A DNA stretch of 7,256 nt from a bacterium (GCA_030647855.1 JAUSIJ010000018.1:1-7256); one strand, 5' to 3'. Numbered from the stretch's first letter, positions 1 through 5,623 are shown. The notes: generated by a model from the letters alone, not told the origin. Made by a program: numbers and translations.

Positions 1-531
1 AAAATCGACCCATCAAGCATCCCGGGCGCCCGAGTGGGAGTCCTCGCCTGGCCACTCGACAGCGTTATGATTACCCAATATTTCGGTCACACGGATTTTT
101 CGCGATCAAACTCCACGCTCTACAACGGTAACGGCCATAATGGTGTCGATTTCCGGGCAGCCGTCGGAACACGGGTCTTGGCGGCGCTCGAGGGCACGGT
201 TCTCGCCGTAGGCGATACGGACCTCGTTTGCCCCGGTGCGTCATACGGCAAATGGGTATTGATCGAACATCCGAACGGACTCTCATCGCTCTACGCGCAC
301 CTCTCGCTTATTAAAGCCACTCAGAGCCAGAACGTTGCAACGGGGGATATCGTGGGTTATAGCGGCAGTACGGGCTACTCAACAGGACCGCATCTCCACT
401 TCACCGTCTATGCCTCGCAAGGAGTCAAAGTAAACACGTACAAAAGCAAGGTCTGCGGGGGAACATACATCATGCCGGTGGCAGATCTCCGCGCTTACTT
501 AAATCCACTTTCATATCTGCCGACTCTCTAA
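1..531 (+). CDS. M23 family zinc metallopeptidase (LytM/peptidase domain), 5' partial
   Basis: The reading frame is open from base 1, so the N-terminus lies outside the window; the GTG at 34 is an internal codon. Numbering from that GTG, the M23 catalytic signature is complete. HNGVD carries the zinc ligands His35 and Asp39, YAHL supplies His89, and HLHF supplies His120 and His122. Around them are the usual glycine-rich turns (GTVLAVGDTD, YGKWVLIEH, GYSGSTGYSTGPH). M23 enzymes cut peptide cross-links in peptidoglycan and act outside the cytoplasmic membrane; a signal peptide or membrane anchor would be expected in the missing part. The leading WPLDSVMITQYFG segment is the usual entry into the domain in proteins of candidate-phyla bacteria. 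The gene ends in TAA 12 nt before the next start. The fold and catalytic set are seen directly. Whether the enzyme has endopeptidase or amidase specificity, and its role in division or remodelling, cannot be told from this fragment. Confidence 0.93.
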   Translation, partial: KIDPSSIPGARVGVLAWPLDSVMITQYFGHTDFSRSNSTLYNGNGHNGVDFRAAVGTRVLAALEGTVLAVGDTDLVCPGASYGKWVLIEHPNGLSSLYAHLSLIKATQSQNVATGDIVGYSGSTGYSTGPHLHFTVYASQGVKVNTYKSKVCGGTYIMPVADLRAYLNPLSYLPTL

Positions 532-537
532 TACAAT
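509..537 (+). promoter_or_regulatory. candidate promoter for the 81-residue membrane protein
   Basis: A TTCATA box (509-514, 4/6 to TTGACA) lies 17 nt before TACAAT (532-537, 5/6 to TATAAT). Transcription starting about 7 nt after the -10 box would begin at or next to the ATG at 544, giving a leaderless mRNA. The boxes overlap the end of the peptidase gene, so chance matches are possible. Confidence 0.4.
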
Positions 538-543
538 AGTGAT

Positions 544-789
544 ATGCGAGGGAAGAGGGGATTCATCGGCACGGTCATCATAATCGCGGTCATCATTTTG
601 GCTGTCAGTTATTACGGCTTTGACCTACGCCAGGTCATCGAGTCGCCGACCACCAAAAAAAACTTCGCCTATGTATGGCAGATCCTCGTCTACATCTGGA
701 ATAATTTTTTGGTTGAACCATTTGCCGCCATATGGCATTATACGATTACACTGATAAGATTTATTGCCGACGTAGTGCGAGTAAAATGA
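544..789 (+). CDS. small single-pass membrane protein of unknown function (81 aa)
   Basis: The product has a short basic N-terminus (MRGKRG) followed by a hydrophobic segment at about residues 7-24 (GTVIIIAVIILAVSYYGF), so it should be anchored with its N-terminus inside. The rest is rich in aromatic residues and Ile/Val (WQILVYIWNN, FAAIWHYTITLIRFIADVV), which could form a second, amphipathic membrane-associated helix at about 45-78. I recognise no family motif. It starts 12 nt after the peptidase stop on the same strand, so it may share transcription with it, but it also has its own -10-like box right before the ATG. No Shine-Dalgarno sequence is visible. Similar short helix proteins follow M23 peptidases in candidate-phyla genomes as I recall them; a link to the peptidase is an inference only. 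The TGA stop lies inside the palindrome that ends the unit. Confidence 0.7.
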   Translation: MRGKRGFIGTVIIIAVIILAVSYYGFDLRQVIESPTTKKNFAYVWQILVYIWNNFLVEPFAAIWHYTITLIRFIADVVRVK

Positions 790-808
790 GAAAGTACTTT
801 CTCATTTT
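783..808. terminator. 26-nt perfect palindrome, likely bidirectional terminator
   Basis: The arms at 783-795 and 796-808 are exact reverse complements. A GTAC centre is flanked by GAGAAA/TTTCTC and outer AAAAT/ATTTT, so either strand gives a hairpin followed by U residues. It overlaps the TGA stop of the upstream gene. The stem is AT-rich and therefore weak, and the U-run is only four bases long. Confidence 0.5.
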
Positions 809-839
809 CGAGCGGAGAACAGCAAAATAAGGGATTAAA

Positions 840-930
840 TACCCCGCGGCAGATCGAGTTCATCGAATCTGATGATTCTCTGAATCAGAAGATCTGAGAC
901 TCGGAGAGTCGAACGACTTGCCGCGGGGTA
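840..930. repeat. 91-nt imperfect hairpin element with 12-bp GC-rich terminal inverted repeats (REP/MITE-like)
   Basis: The ends are a perfect inverted repeat: TACCCCGCGGCA at 840-851 and TGCCGCGGGGTA at 919-930. The interior is itself an imperfect long hairpin: TTCATCGAATCTGA on the left resembles the reverse complement of the right half, the TCTGA/TCAGA pair at 872-882 sits near the apex, and a side stem GACTC/GAGTC lies at 898-910. No coding frame was recognised in it. The shape fits a REP-like or miniature inverted-repeat element, or a structured RNA. No transposase gene is in the window and no target-site duplication is obvious. Only one copy is visible here, so repeat status across the genome is an inference. 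Confidence 0.6.
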
Positions 931-934
931 TAAT
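929..934 (+). promoter_or_regulatory. consensus -10 box at the right edge of the hairpin element
   Basis: TATAAT at 929-934 overlaps the last two bases of the right terminal repeat. No good -35 box lies 16-18 nt upstream, where the hairpin stem is found. It could drive the short ORF at 977, but evidence is limited to the single hexamer. Confidence 0.25.
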
Positions 935-976
935 ACCTTTTATTAAGGAAACGATCGCTCAAAACTAACGGATGAT

Positions 977-1099
977 ATGTTTATAGGGACACTTTTTAAA
1001 ATCTTGGCTATTCCTTCTGTCACGATTTTTTGTATCTTTCTTTTCTTGATCGGTAAAAAGGAGATGATCGACTCCTGCCGGGACTTGCTTTTCGGCTAA
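977..1099 (+). CDS. possible 40-aa hydrophobic peptide
   Basis: An ATG-to-TAA frame encodes a 40-residue peptide with a hydrophobic stretch at about residues 2-26 (ILAIPSVTIFCIFLFLIG) and a charged tail (KKEMIDSCRDLLFG). This is the layout of a small single-pass membrane peptide with its C-terminus probably in the cytoplasm. Only a weak GGA is seen 5 nt before the ATG. In support, it lies between a consensus -10 box at 929-934 and a well-formed terminator that begins right after its stop codon, so it may be a short transcription unit of its own. Against it are the small size and the lack of any recognised family. It could equally be a chance frame within a leader transcript. Confidence 0.38.
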   Translation: MFIGTLFKILAIPSVTIFCIFLFLIGKKEMIDSCRDLLFG

Positions 1100-1126
1100 A
1101 TGTGCCTATGATTAGGCACATATTTT
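1100..1126 (+). terminator. rho-independent terminator
   Basis: A 9-bp perfect stem ATGTGCCTA (1100-1108) / TAGGCACAT (1113-1121) with a TGAT loop is followed by ATTTT. It begins one base after the stop of the 40-residue ORF and separates that unit from the sugar-activation cassette. Confidence 0.7.
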
Positions 1127-1143
1127 CATAAGATTTTTATAAT
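1115..1143 (+). promoter_or_regulatory. promoter for the nucleotidyltransferase/mutase cassette
   Basis: A perfect TATAAT is found at 1138-1143. The hexamer 17 nt upstream is GGCACA (3/6 to TTGACA) and lies in the right arm of the terminator. The predicted start near 1150 gives a leader of about 13 nt that contains AGGG at 1152-1155, 7 nt before the ATG at 1163, a plausible weak ribosome binding site. Confidence 0.55.
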
Positions 1144-1162
1144 GCGCAGATAGGGTAGATTT

Positions 1163-1654
1163 ATGAAAAGAAAACATAAAGTAGGTTTTACCTGCGGTGC
1201 ACTCGATCTGTGCCACGCCGGTCATATATTAATGCTTAAGGAGGCTAAGCAAATTTGTGATTACTTAATCGTAGGGTTGCAGGAGGATCCGTCCACCGTA
1301 AAAGATATGGAGTACCGTGATAAGCTCAAGAATACACCCGTCATGTCGCTCGAGGAACGCCGTATTATTCTTGAGGGCATTAAGTACGTTGATGAAATCT
1401 TTACCTATACGGATGAAGAGGACCTCTACAATAAGCTCAAGAATCTCAAGTATGATGTCAGAATTTTAGGTACGGACTGGAAGGGGAAGAAGTACACCGG
1501 TCATGATCTTCCACATCATGTCTATTTTAACGAAAGAAATCATAACTATTCAACGACCGAACTCCGGCAACGCGTCTTTGAAAGGGAGCTCGAGAGCCGA
1601 AAAATCTTCAATACGAAGGGCGAGGTGCTAAGCGAACATTACGACAAAAATTAA
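1163..1654 (+). CDS. cytidylyltransferase-like nucleotidyltransferase (TagD/RfaE-type)
   Basis: The protein has the HxGH signature of the nucleotidylyl transferase superfamily at residues 18-21 (HAGH), preceded by the typical first strand and turn (VGFTCGALDLC). RRIILEGIKYVDEI is at 66-79, GTDWKG at 103-108, and YSTTELR at 129-135 matches the C-terminal ISTTxxR nucleotide-binding motif. The order and spacing fit glycerol-3-phosphate cytidylyltransferase (TagD), although at 163 residues it is about 30 residues longer than TagD, with an extra charged tail after residue 138. These enzymes transfer CMP or AMP from CTP or ATP to a phosphorylated polyol or sugar, releasing pyrophosphate, in the cytoplasm. 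The exact substrate cannot be read from sequence; TagD-like, heptose-1-phosphate and FAD-synthetase-like members share the motifs. It is followed immediately by a sugar-phosphate mutase, which favours a role in making an activated precursor for a surface glycan. Confidence 0.85.
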   Translation: MKRKHKVGFTCGALDLCHAGHILMLKEAKQICDYLIVGLQEDPSTVKDMEYRDKLKNTPVMSLEERRIILEGIKYVDEIFTYTDEEDLYNKLKNLKYDVRILGTDWKGKKYTGHDLPHHVYFNERNHNYSTTELRQRVFERELESRKIFNTKGEVLSEHYDKN

Positions 1655-1659
1655 AGTTG

Positions 1660-2073
1660 ATGAATCAATCTATTTATAAGGCCTATGACGTGCGGGGTCT
1701 ATATCCAGAGGAAATTAACGAACAATCTCTCGAACCGCTCGGTATAACTGCCGCTCATATATTTGGTGAGGGGATAGTTGTGGTCGCTCACGACGGACGA
1801 CACGGCTCGAAGGAGCTCGCGGGTCACTTGGAACGAACTATCTCCGAAGAAGCTACCCGCATGGGGAAAAGAGTAGAAATCAAAGCGATCGGTCTGTCTA
1901 CGACACCTATGTTTTATTTCCTCGTAAACCACTTGGGTGCTAAGGGCGGACTCATGCTGACAGCCTCGCACAATCCCAAAAATTATAACGGCGTAAAAGT
2001 TGTTCGAGAGGGCGCAGTTCCCATAAGCGGCAAAGAGCTTCGGGCAGCGGTTGAGACACTCTTACCAATATGA
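1660..2073 (+). CDS. phosphomannomutase/phosphoglucomutase, N-terminal part (domain I)
   Basis: This ORF holds domain I of an alpha-D-phosphohexomutase, the enzymes that interconvert hexose 6-phosphate and hexose 1-phosphate in the cytoplasm. Residues 8-13 (AYDVRG) form the usual start, HDGR is at 44-47, and TASHNP at 101-106 carries the serine (Ser103) that is phosphorylated during catalysis. It ends after 137 residues in TGA, well short of the roughly 450 residues of the family. The rest of the enzyme is encoded by the next ORF in another frame, overlapping by ATGA at 2070-2073. The start is taken as ATG 1660; a TTG directly before it at 1657 is also possible. No clear Shine-Dalgarno is present, and the nucleotidyltransferase stop is only 5 nt upstream, so the genes are surely co-transcribed. 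The break could be a true two-subunit arrangement, a recent frameshift, or a sequencing error. Confidence 0.85.
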   Translation: MNQSIYKAYDVRGLYPEEINEQSLEPLGITAAHIFGEGIVVVAHDGRHGSKELAGHLERTISEEATRMGKRVEIKAIGLSTTPMFYFLVNHLGAKGGLMLTASHNPKNYNGVKVVREGAVPISGKELRAAVETLLPI

Positions 2074-2954
2074 ATTACCTAGAGACATACGCATATTTTC
2101 TTCGCTCAAAAATAGCGGCCGACAGACCTCTTCGAGTGGTATTTGACGCATCAAACGGCGTCACGGGCCTCGTCCTTAAAGACGTTTTTAATAAAGGTGA
2201 AATTGAGCCATTCATTATAAATGATGAGATTGACCCCGAATTCAGCGCTCACGGACCAAATCCGTTGGCGCAGGGAGCGGCGCTTGACTGCCAAAGGGCC
2301 GTCAAAGAGAACAGTGCCGCGTGCGGTGTCATTTTTGATGCTGACGGTGATCGCGCAATTTTTGTCGACGAGAAGGGAAGAGTCGTTCCATCATATGTCA
2401 TTGCCGTACTTCTCTTTAAACACGGAAAACCGCCGTTTGTGGCCGATGAGCTTATCTATCAGTCACTCAAGCTCCTGCGACTAGCGGAAAGTGTCATTCC
2501 TTCGCCTGTAGGCGCTCACTACGTCAAAGAAGCCATGCGCACGAACGATGCTTCCTTCGGCGCCGAATTCTCCGGTCATTTTTATTTCGAGGACTTCTTT
2601 TTTCAAGATTCGGGAATAGTAGCCGCTATCCACGTCATCAATATTCTTTCAGAGTGTGACGTCACGCTCAGTCAGTTTTGGGACAACCTGCCACGATTTA
2701 TTCTCACGTATGACGAAGTTAGTCTGACATCGAGGACGTGGATGGAGATCGAACCATTTATACTTGATCTCTACGCAAAAAAGGCGCAGGACGTTGGCAA
2801 ACGGGACGGCGTAACTTTAAGTCTGCATAATCAATGGATCAATATACGGCCTTCGAATACTGAACCGCTCCTTAGAATGACGGCAGGGGGTGAGAGTGAA
2901 AAAGATAATTTAGTATTGATCCAGGAGATAAAAAATTTGGTCTCAAAAAAATAA
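2070..2954 (+). CDS. phosphomannomutase/phosphoglucomutase, C-terminal part (domains II-IV)
   Basis: The ORF continues the mutase with all its remaining signature elements. LRVVFDASNGVTG at 21-33 opens domain II, DADGDR at 90-95 is the Mg2+-binding loop, GAEFSGH at 164-170 is the sugar-binding loop of domain III, and RPSNTEPLLR at 260-269 is the phosphate-binding loop of domain IV. Together the two ORFs total about 431 residues, close to a full-length enzyme, with nothing essential missing. The ATG at 2070 shares its last two bases with the TGA of the domain I ORF, an arrangement that permits translational coupling; no independent ribosome binding site is seen. The frame is open upstream only from 2055, so any ancestral fusion would have its frame change within 2055-2073. 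Which sugar (mannose, glucose or glucosamine phosphate) is used is unknown; GAEFSGH is typical of the PMM/PGM group. Confidence 0.88.
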   Translation: MNYLETYAYFLRSKIAADRPLRVVFDASNGVTGLVLKDVFNKGEIEPFIINDEIDPEFSAHGPNPLAQGAALDCQRAVKENSAACGVIFDADGDRAIFVDEKGRVVPSYVIAVLLFKHGKPPFVADELIYQSLKLLRLAESVIPSPVGAHYVKEAMRTNDASFGAEFSGHFYFEDFFFQDSGIVAAIHVINILSECDVTLSQFWDNLPRFILTYDEVSLTSRTWMEIEPFILDLYAKKAQDVGKRDGVTLSLHNQWINIRPSNTEPLLRMTAGGESEKDNLVLIQEIKNLVSKK

Positions 2955-3009
2955 AAGAGCGGCAGGGGAGGAGGCGTCGAGGGAAGCGCCCGATTGTATA
3001 TATAGTAAT

Positions 3010-3056
3010 GTCGCAAAATCTATATTGTGCGACGTACCTATAGCTTACTTAAAGCT
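3010..3056. terminator. hairpins between convergent genes, weak terminator candidate
   Basis: GTCGCA (3010-3015) and TGCGAC (3028-3033) form a 6-bp stem with a 12-nt loop, and AGCTT (3042-3046) with AAGCT (3052-3056) forms a second small stem. They lie between the convergent mutase and gnd genes, where terminators for both strands are expected, but neither has a strong U-run after it. Confidence 0.3.
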
Positions 3057-3062
3057 CTTCCT

Positions 3063-4016
3063 TTAATCGCTTAAACCCTCTCCCCCTTTGTGGTGAACAG
3101 CATGACCGCCAAATTGTTTTCGCATGAGCGCCACGATTTTATTTGAGAATTTTTGCTGATTTATCTTGTCCCCCGATTCTTTTCGCACCAATAGGGCATC
3201 CTTAATAACCCGAACATCGACACCAAGCTCTTCTGCTACTGCAACCGTCCACTCTCCTTCCCCGGTCGAATCAATCCGCCCACTGATCGTCTCGAGGTCC
3301 TCGTACTCAAAAATATTTTTGCAAAGATCTATGAGCCAACTCCTTATCACCGATCCTTTTTGATACACCGTGGTCACCCCCAGGAGATCGAAATCAAAGC
3401 CGCTCGCCTCGAGTACCGCATATCCTTCGGCAATTGCTTCCATCATGCCGTATTCGATGCCGTTGTGAACCATCTTGGCAAAGTGACCCGCGCCATTTTT
3501 ACCGAGGAGCGCGTAGTTGTCGCCCTGCGAGAGCGTCTTCATGAGGGGCTCAATACGCGGCCATTCCTCTTTTGGACCGCCGACCATGAGCGAAAAACCG
3601 TTCTCCTCGCCAAAAACACCGCCGGAAGTGCCACAATCGTAAAAAGCAATGCCGCGCTTCCCGAGTTCGGCCGCGCGCCTGATGCTATCTTTATAAAAGG
3701 AGTTGCCCCCGTCTATGACGATATCGCCCGTTCGAAGGTGAGGCCCTAGGTGGTCTTTGCCTGCAATAAACTCATCCACCAGTCTGTGCGGCAGCATAAG
3801 CCAGAAAATTCGACTATCACCCCGAAGCTTTCCGACTACCTCTCCGATTTCTTGTGAAGAGAATCCGCCAAATTTTTTAAATTCTATAACTGGCAATTCG
3901 GAGCGGTTCCAGGCGTAGATGCGGTACTTATGGTTGTGAAGTCGCCTCGCGATCTGACCACCCATTCTGCCCAAACCAAAAAGCGCTAGCGATATATTTT
4001 CTTCCATATCGCTCAT
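3063..4016 (-). CDS. gnd: 6-phosphogluconate dehydrogenase, decarboxylating
   Basis: This enzyme oxidises and decarboxylates 6-phosphogluconate to ribulose 5-phosphate and CO2 with reduction of NAD(P), in the oxidative pentose phosphate pathway. The Rossmann motif GLGRMG is at residues 14-19, DGGNS at 102-106, and CGTSGGVFG at 128-136 is the substrate-binding region. GKNGAGHFAKMVHNGIEYGMM at 172-192 contains the catalytic Lys181 and the adjacent HNGIEY segment. GRIDSTGEGEW is at 246-256 and QFGGHAVH at 301-308 ends the domain. At 317 residues it belongs to the short, YqeC/GntZ-like form of the family rather than the roughly 470-residue form. The residues after the second strand read WNRS (36-39); an NRS/NRT at this place marks NADP-using members, so NADP preference is inferred. 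The start is ATG 4016; the ATG at 4007 is an alternative. It begins 26 nt after the upstream membrane protein gene on the same strand, suggesting co-transcription. Confidence 0.93.
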   Translation of the reverse strand: MSDMEENISLALFGLGRMGGQIARRLHNHKYRIYAWNRSELPVIEFKKFGGFSSQEIGEVVGKLRGDSRIFWLMLPHRLVDEFIAGKDHLGPHLRTGDIVIDGGNSFYKDSIRRAAELGKRGIAFYDCGTSGGVFGEENGFSLMVGGPKEEWPRIEPLMKTLSQGDNYALLGKNGAGHFAKMVHNGIEYGMMEAIAEGYAVLEASGFDFDLLGVTTVYQKGSVIRSWLIDLCKNIFEYEDLETISGRIDSTGEGEWTVAVAEELGVDVRVIKDALLVRKESGDKINQQKFSNKIVALMRKQFGGHAVHHKGGEGLSD

Positions 4017-4042
4017 TGTACCATTAGCACCCCGTCCCCTGG

Positions 4043-4633
4043 CTATTTGAAGGTAAGCGTGGTCAGAACAACGTTCTTGAAGTCCTTGCGGATCTCGTCA
4101 TCTGGTCCTAGGTATGTTACCGAGAGTGCGACAATATTATCTTTGTAGAGAAGCGCTACCGTATCGCCGGTGTAAAGCCCGTCCCACGTGTAGGAAACGG
4201 CTTCCTTCCCCGACTGAGTAAGCGACATATAACTTCCGTCAGAGAGCTTGAAGTTAGACTGGTTAGTTTCCGTGAGCCATTTGTAAAGCTCGAGCTTTTC
4301 GATATTGTTCTGATAAAAATCAATCGTTATAGCGGTCGGCCCTTCGCGTGCTATGGTCGCCTCCCCTTGCCGAAGCCGTCTATTCTCTTCAGTATCTTCC
4401 GTGAGCATAATCTGGTAGTGCCCACGCTCTCCCGTCCCTACTTCTCGTTCCTCGAGGAAATAATTCGCCGGATATTCGAAGTTTATACCATAGATATCAT
4501 TTGAGTAGCTCTTCCTCGTATTGAGAGACGGTTCCCTTCCCTCGTCGCCGGGCCCCTTAGTAAATGAGAAAATACTGCCAATGATCGCGACCGCTGCAAT
4601 GAGCACGATGATTATTATGATTTGTTTGGTCAT
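4043..4633 (-). CDS. membrane-anchored protein of unknown function, PsbP-like appearance (196 aa)
   Basis: A very hydrophobic N-terminal helix at residues 4-23 (IIIIIVLIAAVAIIGSIF) is followed by a Gly/Glu-rich linker and an outward-facing domain of about 150 residues. No lipobox cysteine is present, so it is probably an uncleaved anchor. The domain opens with YSNDIYGINFEYPANYF, a pattern (YGxxFxYPxxW/F) common to PsbP-like and other small extracellular proteins of candidate-phyla bacteria. The rest alternates strands with charged turns and ends in VVLTTLTFK. I assign no function and the PsbP resemblance is a loose impression. The gene lies between the sortase and gnd in the same direction, with a 44-nt gap from the sortase stop. 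It has its own promoter-like sequence in that gap and no Shine-Dalgarno sequence, so a leaderless transcript is likely. Confidence 0.8.
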   Translation of the reverse strand: MTKQIIIIIVLIAAVAIIGSIFSFTKGPGDEGREPSLNTRKSYSNDIYGINFEYPANYFLEEREVGTGERGHYQIMLTEDTEENRRLRQGEATIAREGPTAITIDFYQNNIEKLELYKWLTETNQSNFKLSDGSYMSLTQSGKEAVSYTWDGLYTGDTVALLYKDNIVALSVTYLGPDDEIRKDFKNVVLTTLTFK

Positions 4634-4641
4634 ATCAAAGT

Positions 4642-4670
4642 ATTATAACGTCAGATGAATTATTTGGTAA
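4642..4670 (-). promoter_or_regulatory. promoter for the membrane-anchored protein and gnd
   Basis: On the minus strand TTACCA (4670-4665, 4/6 to TTGACA) is 17 nt before a perfect TATAAT (4647-4642). A start 6-7 nt downstream falls at 4636-4635, only 2-3 nt before the ATG at 4633, so the mRNA would be essentially leaderless. Confidence 0.6.
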
Positions 4671-4677
4671 CACTGCA

Positions 4678-5322
4678 CTAGGAACGAGCTTCCGCAAACA
4701 CGATCACTCGCTGGTCATACGTATTTTTATCTTCGAGCCATTTTCCGAAACAGGTTATGAGATTAAGTCGGGCAGTGTCATTTCGATTGAACACCTCTGA
4801 CGCTGGATCATTATACCGGTAAAAAGATACTTCCGTCACCTCAAATCTAATTTTCTGGCCCGCATTGTCTATAACGTATAGAGAATCTCCGACCGCAAGC
4901 AGATGGAGATGCTTGAAAACCCCAGCAATCCTTGGAGAATATTCTCCACTGTCGACGTGCGCCCCCATGACGGCGCTCCCCTTCTCCCCTGGCAAGGTCC
5001 CGGGCTTGTACCACCCGATTTCCCTATAATTACTGGGTACGGCCATTTTTCCGTCACGGGTTAGCCCCATGGCTCGCACCGGCGCATCCACCCCTATGCG
5101 GGGTATAACAAGTCGGTTCGGCGCCTGTCGTGTCACTACCGATGCTGGCGTCTTTACAGGCTCGGCTTTCGCTATTGGCGAGATGGCAGCCTTTTTCTCC
5201 TCTCGTATCACACTGCCGGCTTCCGGTAATACGGGAGCCATGAGCGCTTTATGATGTCCAGAAAAAACAAAGGAGAAAATAATGATGAGGATAATAGCAG
5301 ATGAAAGAATTTTTTTGTACAT
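4678..5322 (-). CDS. sortase, class F-like transpeptidase
   Basis: Sortases cleave sorting signals such as LPxTG between Thr and Gly and join the protein to an amino group at the cell surface. Residues 5-20 form an N-terminal signal-anchor helix, followed by a Pro/Ala/Lys-rich linker to about residue 68. The sortase beta-barrel begins at RLVIPRIGVDAPV (70-82). The catalytic set is complete: GAHVDS at 120-125 (His122), LNLITC at 186-191 (Cys191) and YDQRVIV at 202-208 (Arg205). The HVDS and LITC contexts resemble class E/F enzymes of Actinobacteria more than class A. The linker also holds LPEAG at 32-36, a near-match to a sorting motif. A probable partner, the LPETG protein at 5790-6080, is close by on the same strand, and a decayed sortase lies between them. 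No Shine-Dalgarno is visible; a hairpin occupies the region just before the ATG. The real substrate and acceptor are unknown. Confidence 0.93.
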   Translation of the reverse strand: MYKKILSSAIILIIIFSFVFSGHHKALMAPVLPEAGSVIREEKKAAISPIAKAEPVKTPASVVTRQAPNRLVIPRIGVDAPVRAMGLTRDGKMAVPSNYREIGWYKPGTLPGEKGSAVMGAHVDSGEYSPRIAGVFKHLHLLAVGDSLYVIDNAGQKIRFEVTEVSFYRYNDPASEVFNRNDTARLNLITCFGKWLEDKNTYDQRVIVFAEARS

Positions 5323-5326
5323 TGGA

Positions 5327-5345
5327 GCACATATCGCTTATGTGC
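5327..5345 (-). promoter_or_regulatory. 7-bp hairpin in the sortase 5' leader
   Basis: GCACATA (5327-5333) and TATGTGC (5339-5345) pair perfectly around a 5-nt loop. The stem ends 4 nt before the sortase ATG at 5322 and begins about where transcription from the TACAAT box should start, so it would sit at the very 5' end of the mRNA. It could affect mRNA stability or ribosome access, or be an operator; none of these is shown. Confidence 0.4.
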
Positions 5346-5351
5346 CGTGCC

Positions 5352-5357
5352 ATTGTA
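5352..5357 (-). promoter_or_regulatory. -10 box for the sortase gene
   Basis: TACAAT on the minus strand (5357-5352) differs from the consensus at one base. No convincing -35 hexamer lies 16-18 nt upstream. The predicted start near 5345 gives a leader of about 22 nt. Confidence 0.4.
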
Positions 5358-5390
5358 CTACAAGCATTTCTTAATTTCATTCTTTTTTCA

Positions 5391-5417
5391 TAAAAAAATA
5401 AAAACCGCTCGAGGCGG
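5391..5417 (-). terminator. rho-independent terminator after the sortase pseudogene
   Basis: On the minus strand CCGC (5417-5414) and GCGG (5408-5405) form a short GC stem with a 5-nt loop, followed by TTTTTATTTTTTT. The long U-tract is convincing although the stem has only four strong pairs. It would end transcripts coming from the LPETG gene and pseudogene before the intact sortase. Confidence 0.6.
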
Positions 5418-5599
5418 CACGCTATAAAACTCCAAACTATCCTTTGAAAATCTAGGAATCTAACTCAGCCGAAACAACAAGACGGCTCGTATATGTTCGT
5501 GCTTCGTCAAGCCATTCCCCATCACAAGTGATGAGTTTGAGCATCGATCGATCTCCCCCACCCCGATCACGGGAGGATTCGATTCCTCATCTTGGAACT

Positions 5600-5623
5600 C
5601 GCAGGAGATATCTATCTCCTGCG
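5600..5623. repeat. 11-bp perfect inverted repeat inside the sortase pseudogene
   Basis: CGCAGGAGATA (5600-5610) and TATCTCCTGCG (5613-5623) are separated by only TC. It sits just after the remnant of the membrane anchor and linker, close to where the catalytic domain has been lost, so it may relate to the deletion event; this is an inference. Confidence 0.5.

Noticed and set aside
71..286. Minus-strand frame of 71 codons opposite the M23 peptidase
   Set aside because: It lies wholly inside a clear peptidase domain, has an Arg/Pro-rich composition and no family features; it is an antisense shadow.
840..930. A tRNA gene or tmRNA fragment
   Set aside because: The GC-rich ends suggested an acceptor stem, but the terminal stem is 12 bp, there is no GGTTCGAATCC-type T-arm and no anticodon arm of proper size on either strand.
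1699..1971. Minus-strand frame of 90 codons opposite the mutase domain I
   Set aside because: Antisense to conserved motifs of the mutase; no recognisable features.
2040..2075. Programmed ribosomal frameshift joining the mutase halves
   Set aside because: No slippery heptamer or downstream pseudoknot is visible at the overlap; the ATGA restart explains the layout better.
3166..3749. Two plus-strand frames opposite gnd
   Set aside because: Antisense to a well-conserved enzyme; one is Ser/Thr/Arg-rich and neither has a start signal.
5549..5560. GATC cluster (GATCGATCGATC-like) as a replication or methylation site
   Set aside because: Only a few copies within a decayed gene; no DnaA boxes or AT-rich unwinding region nearby.
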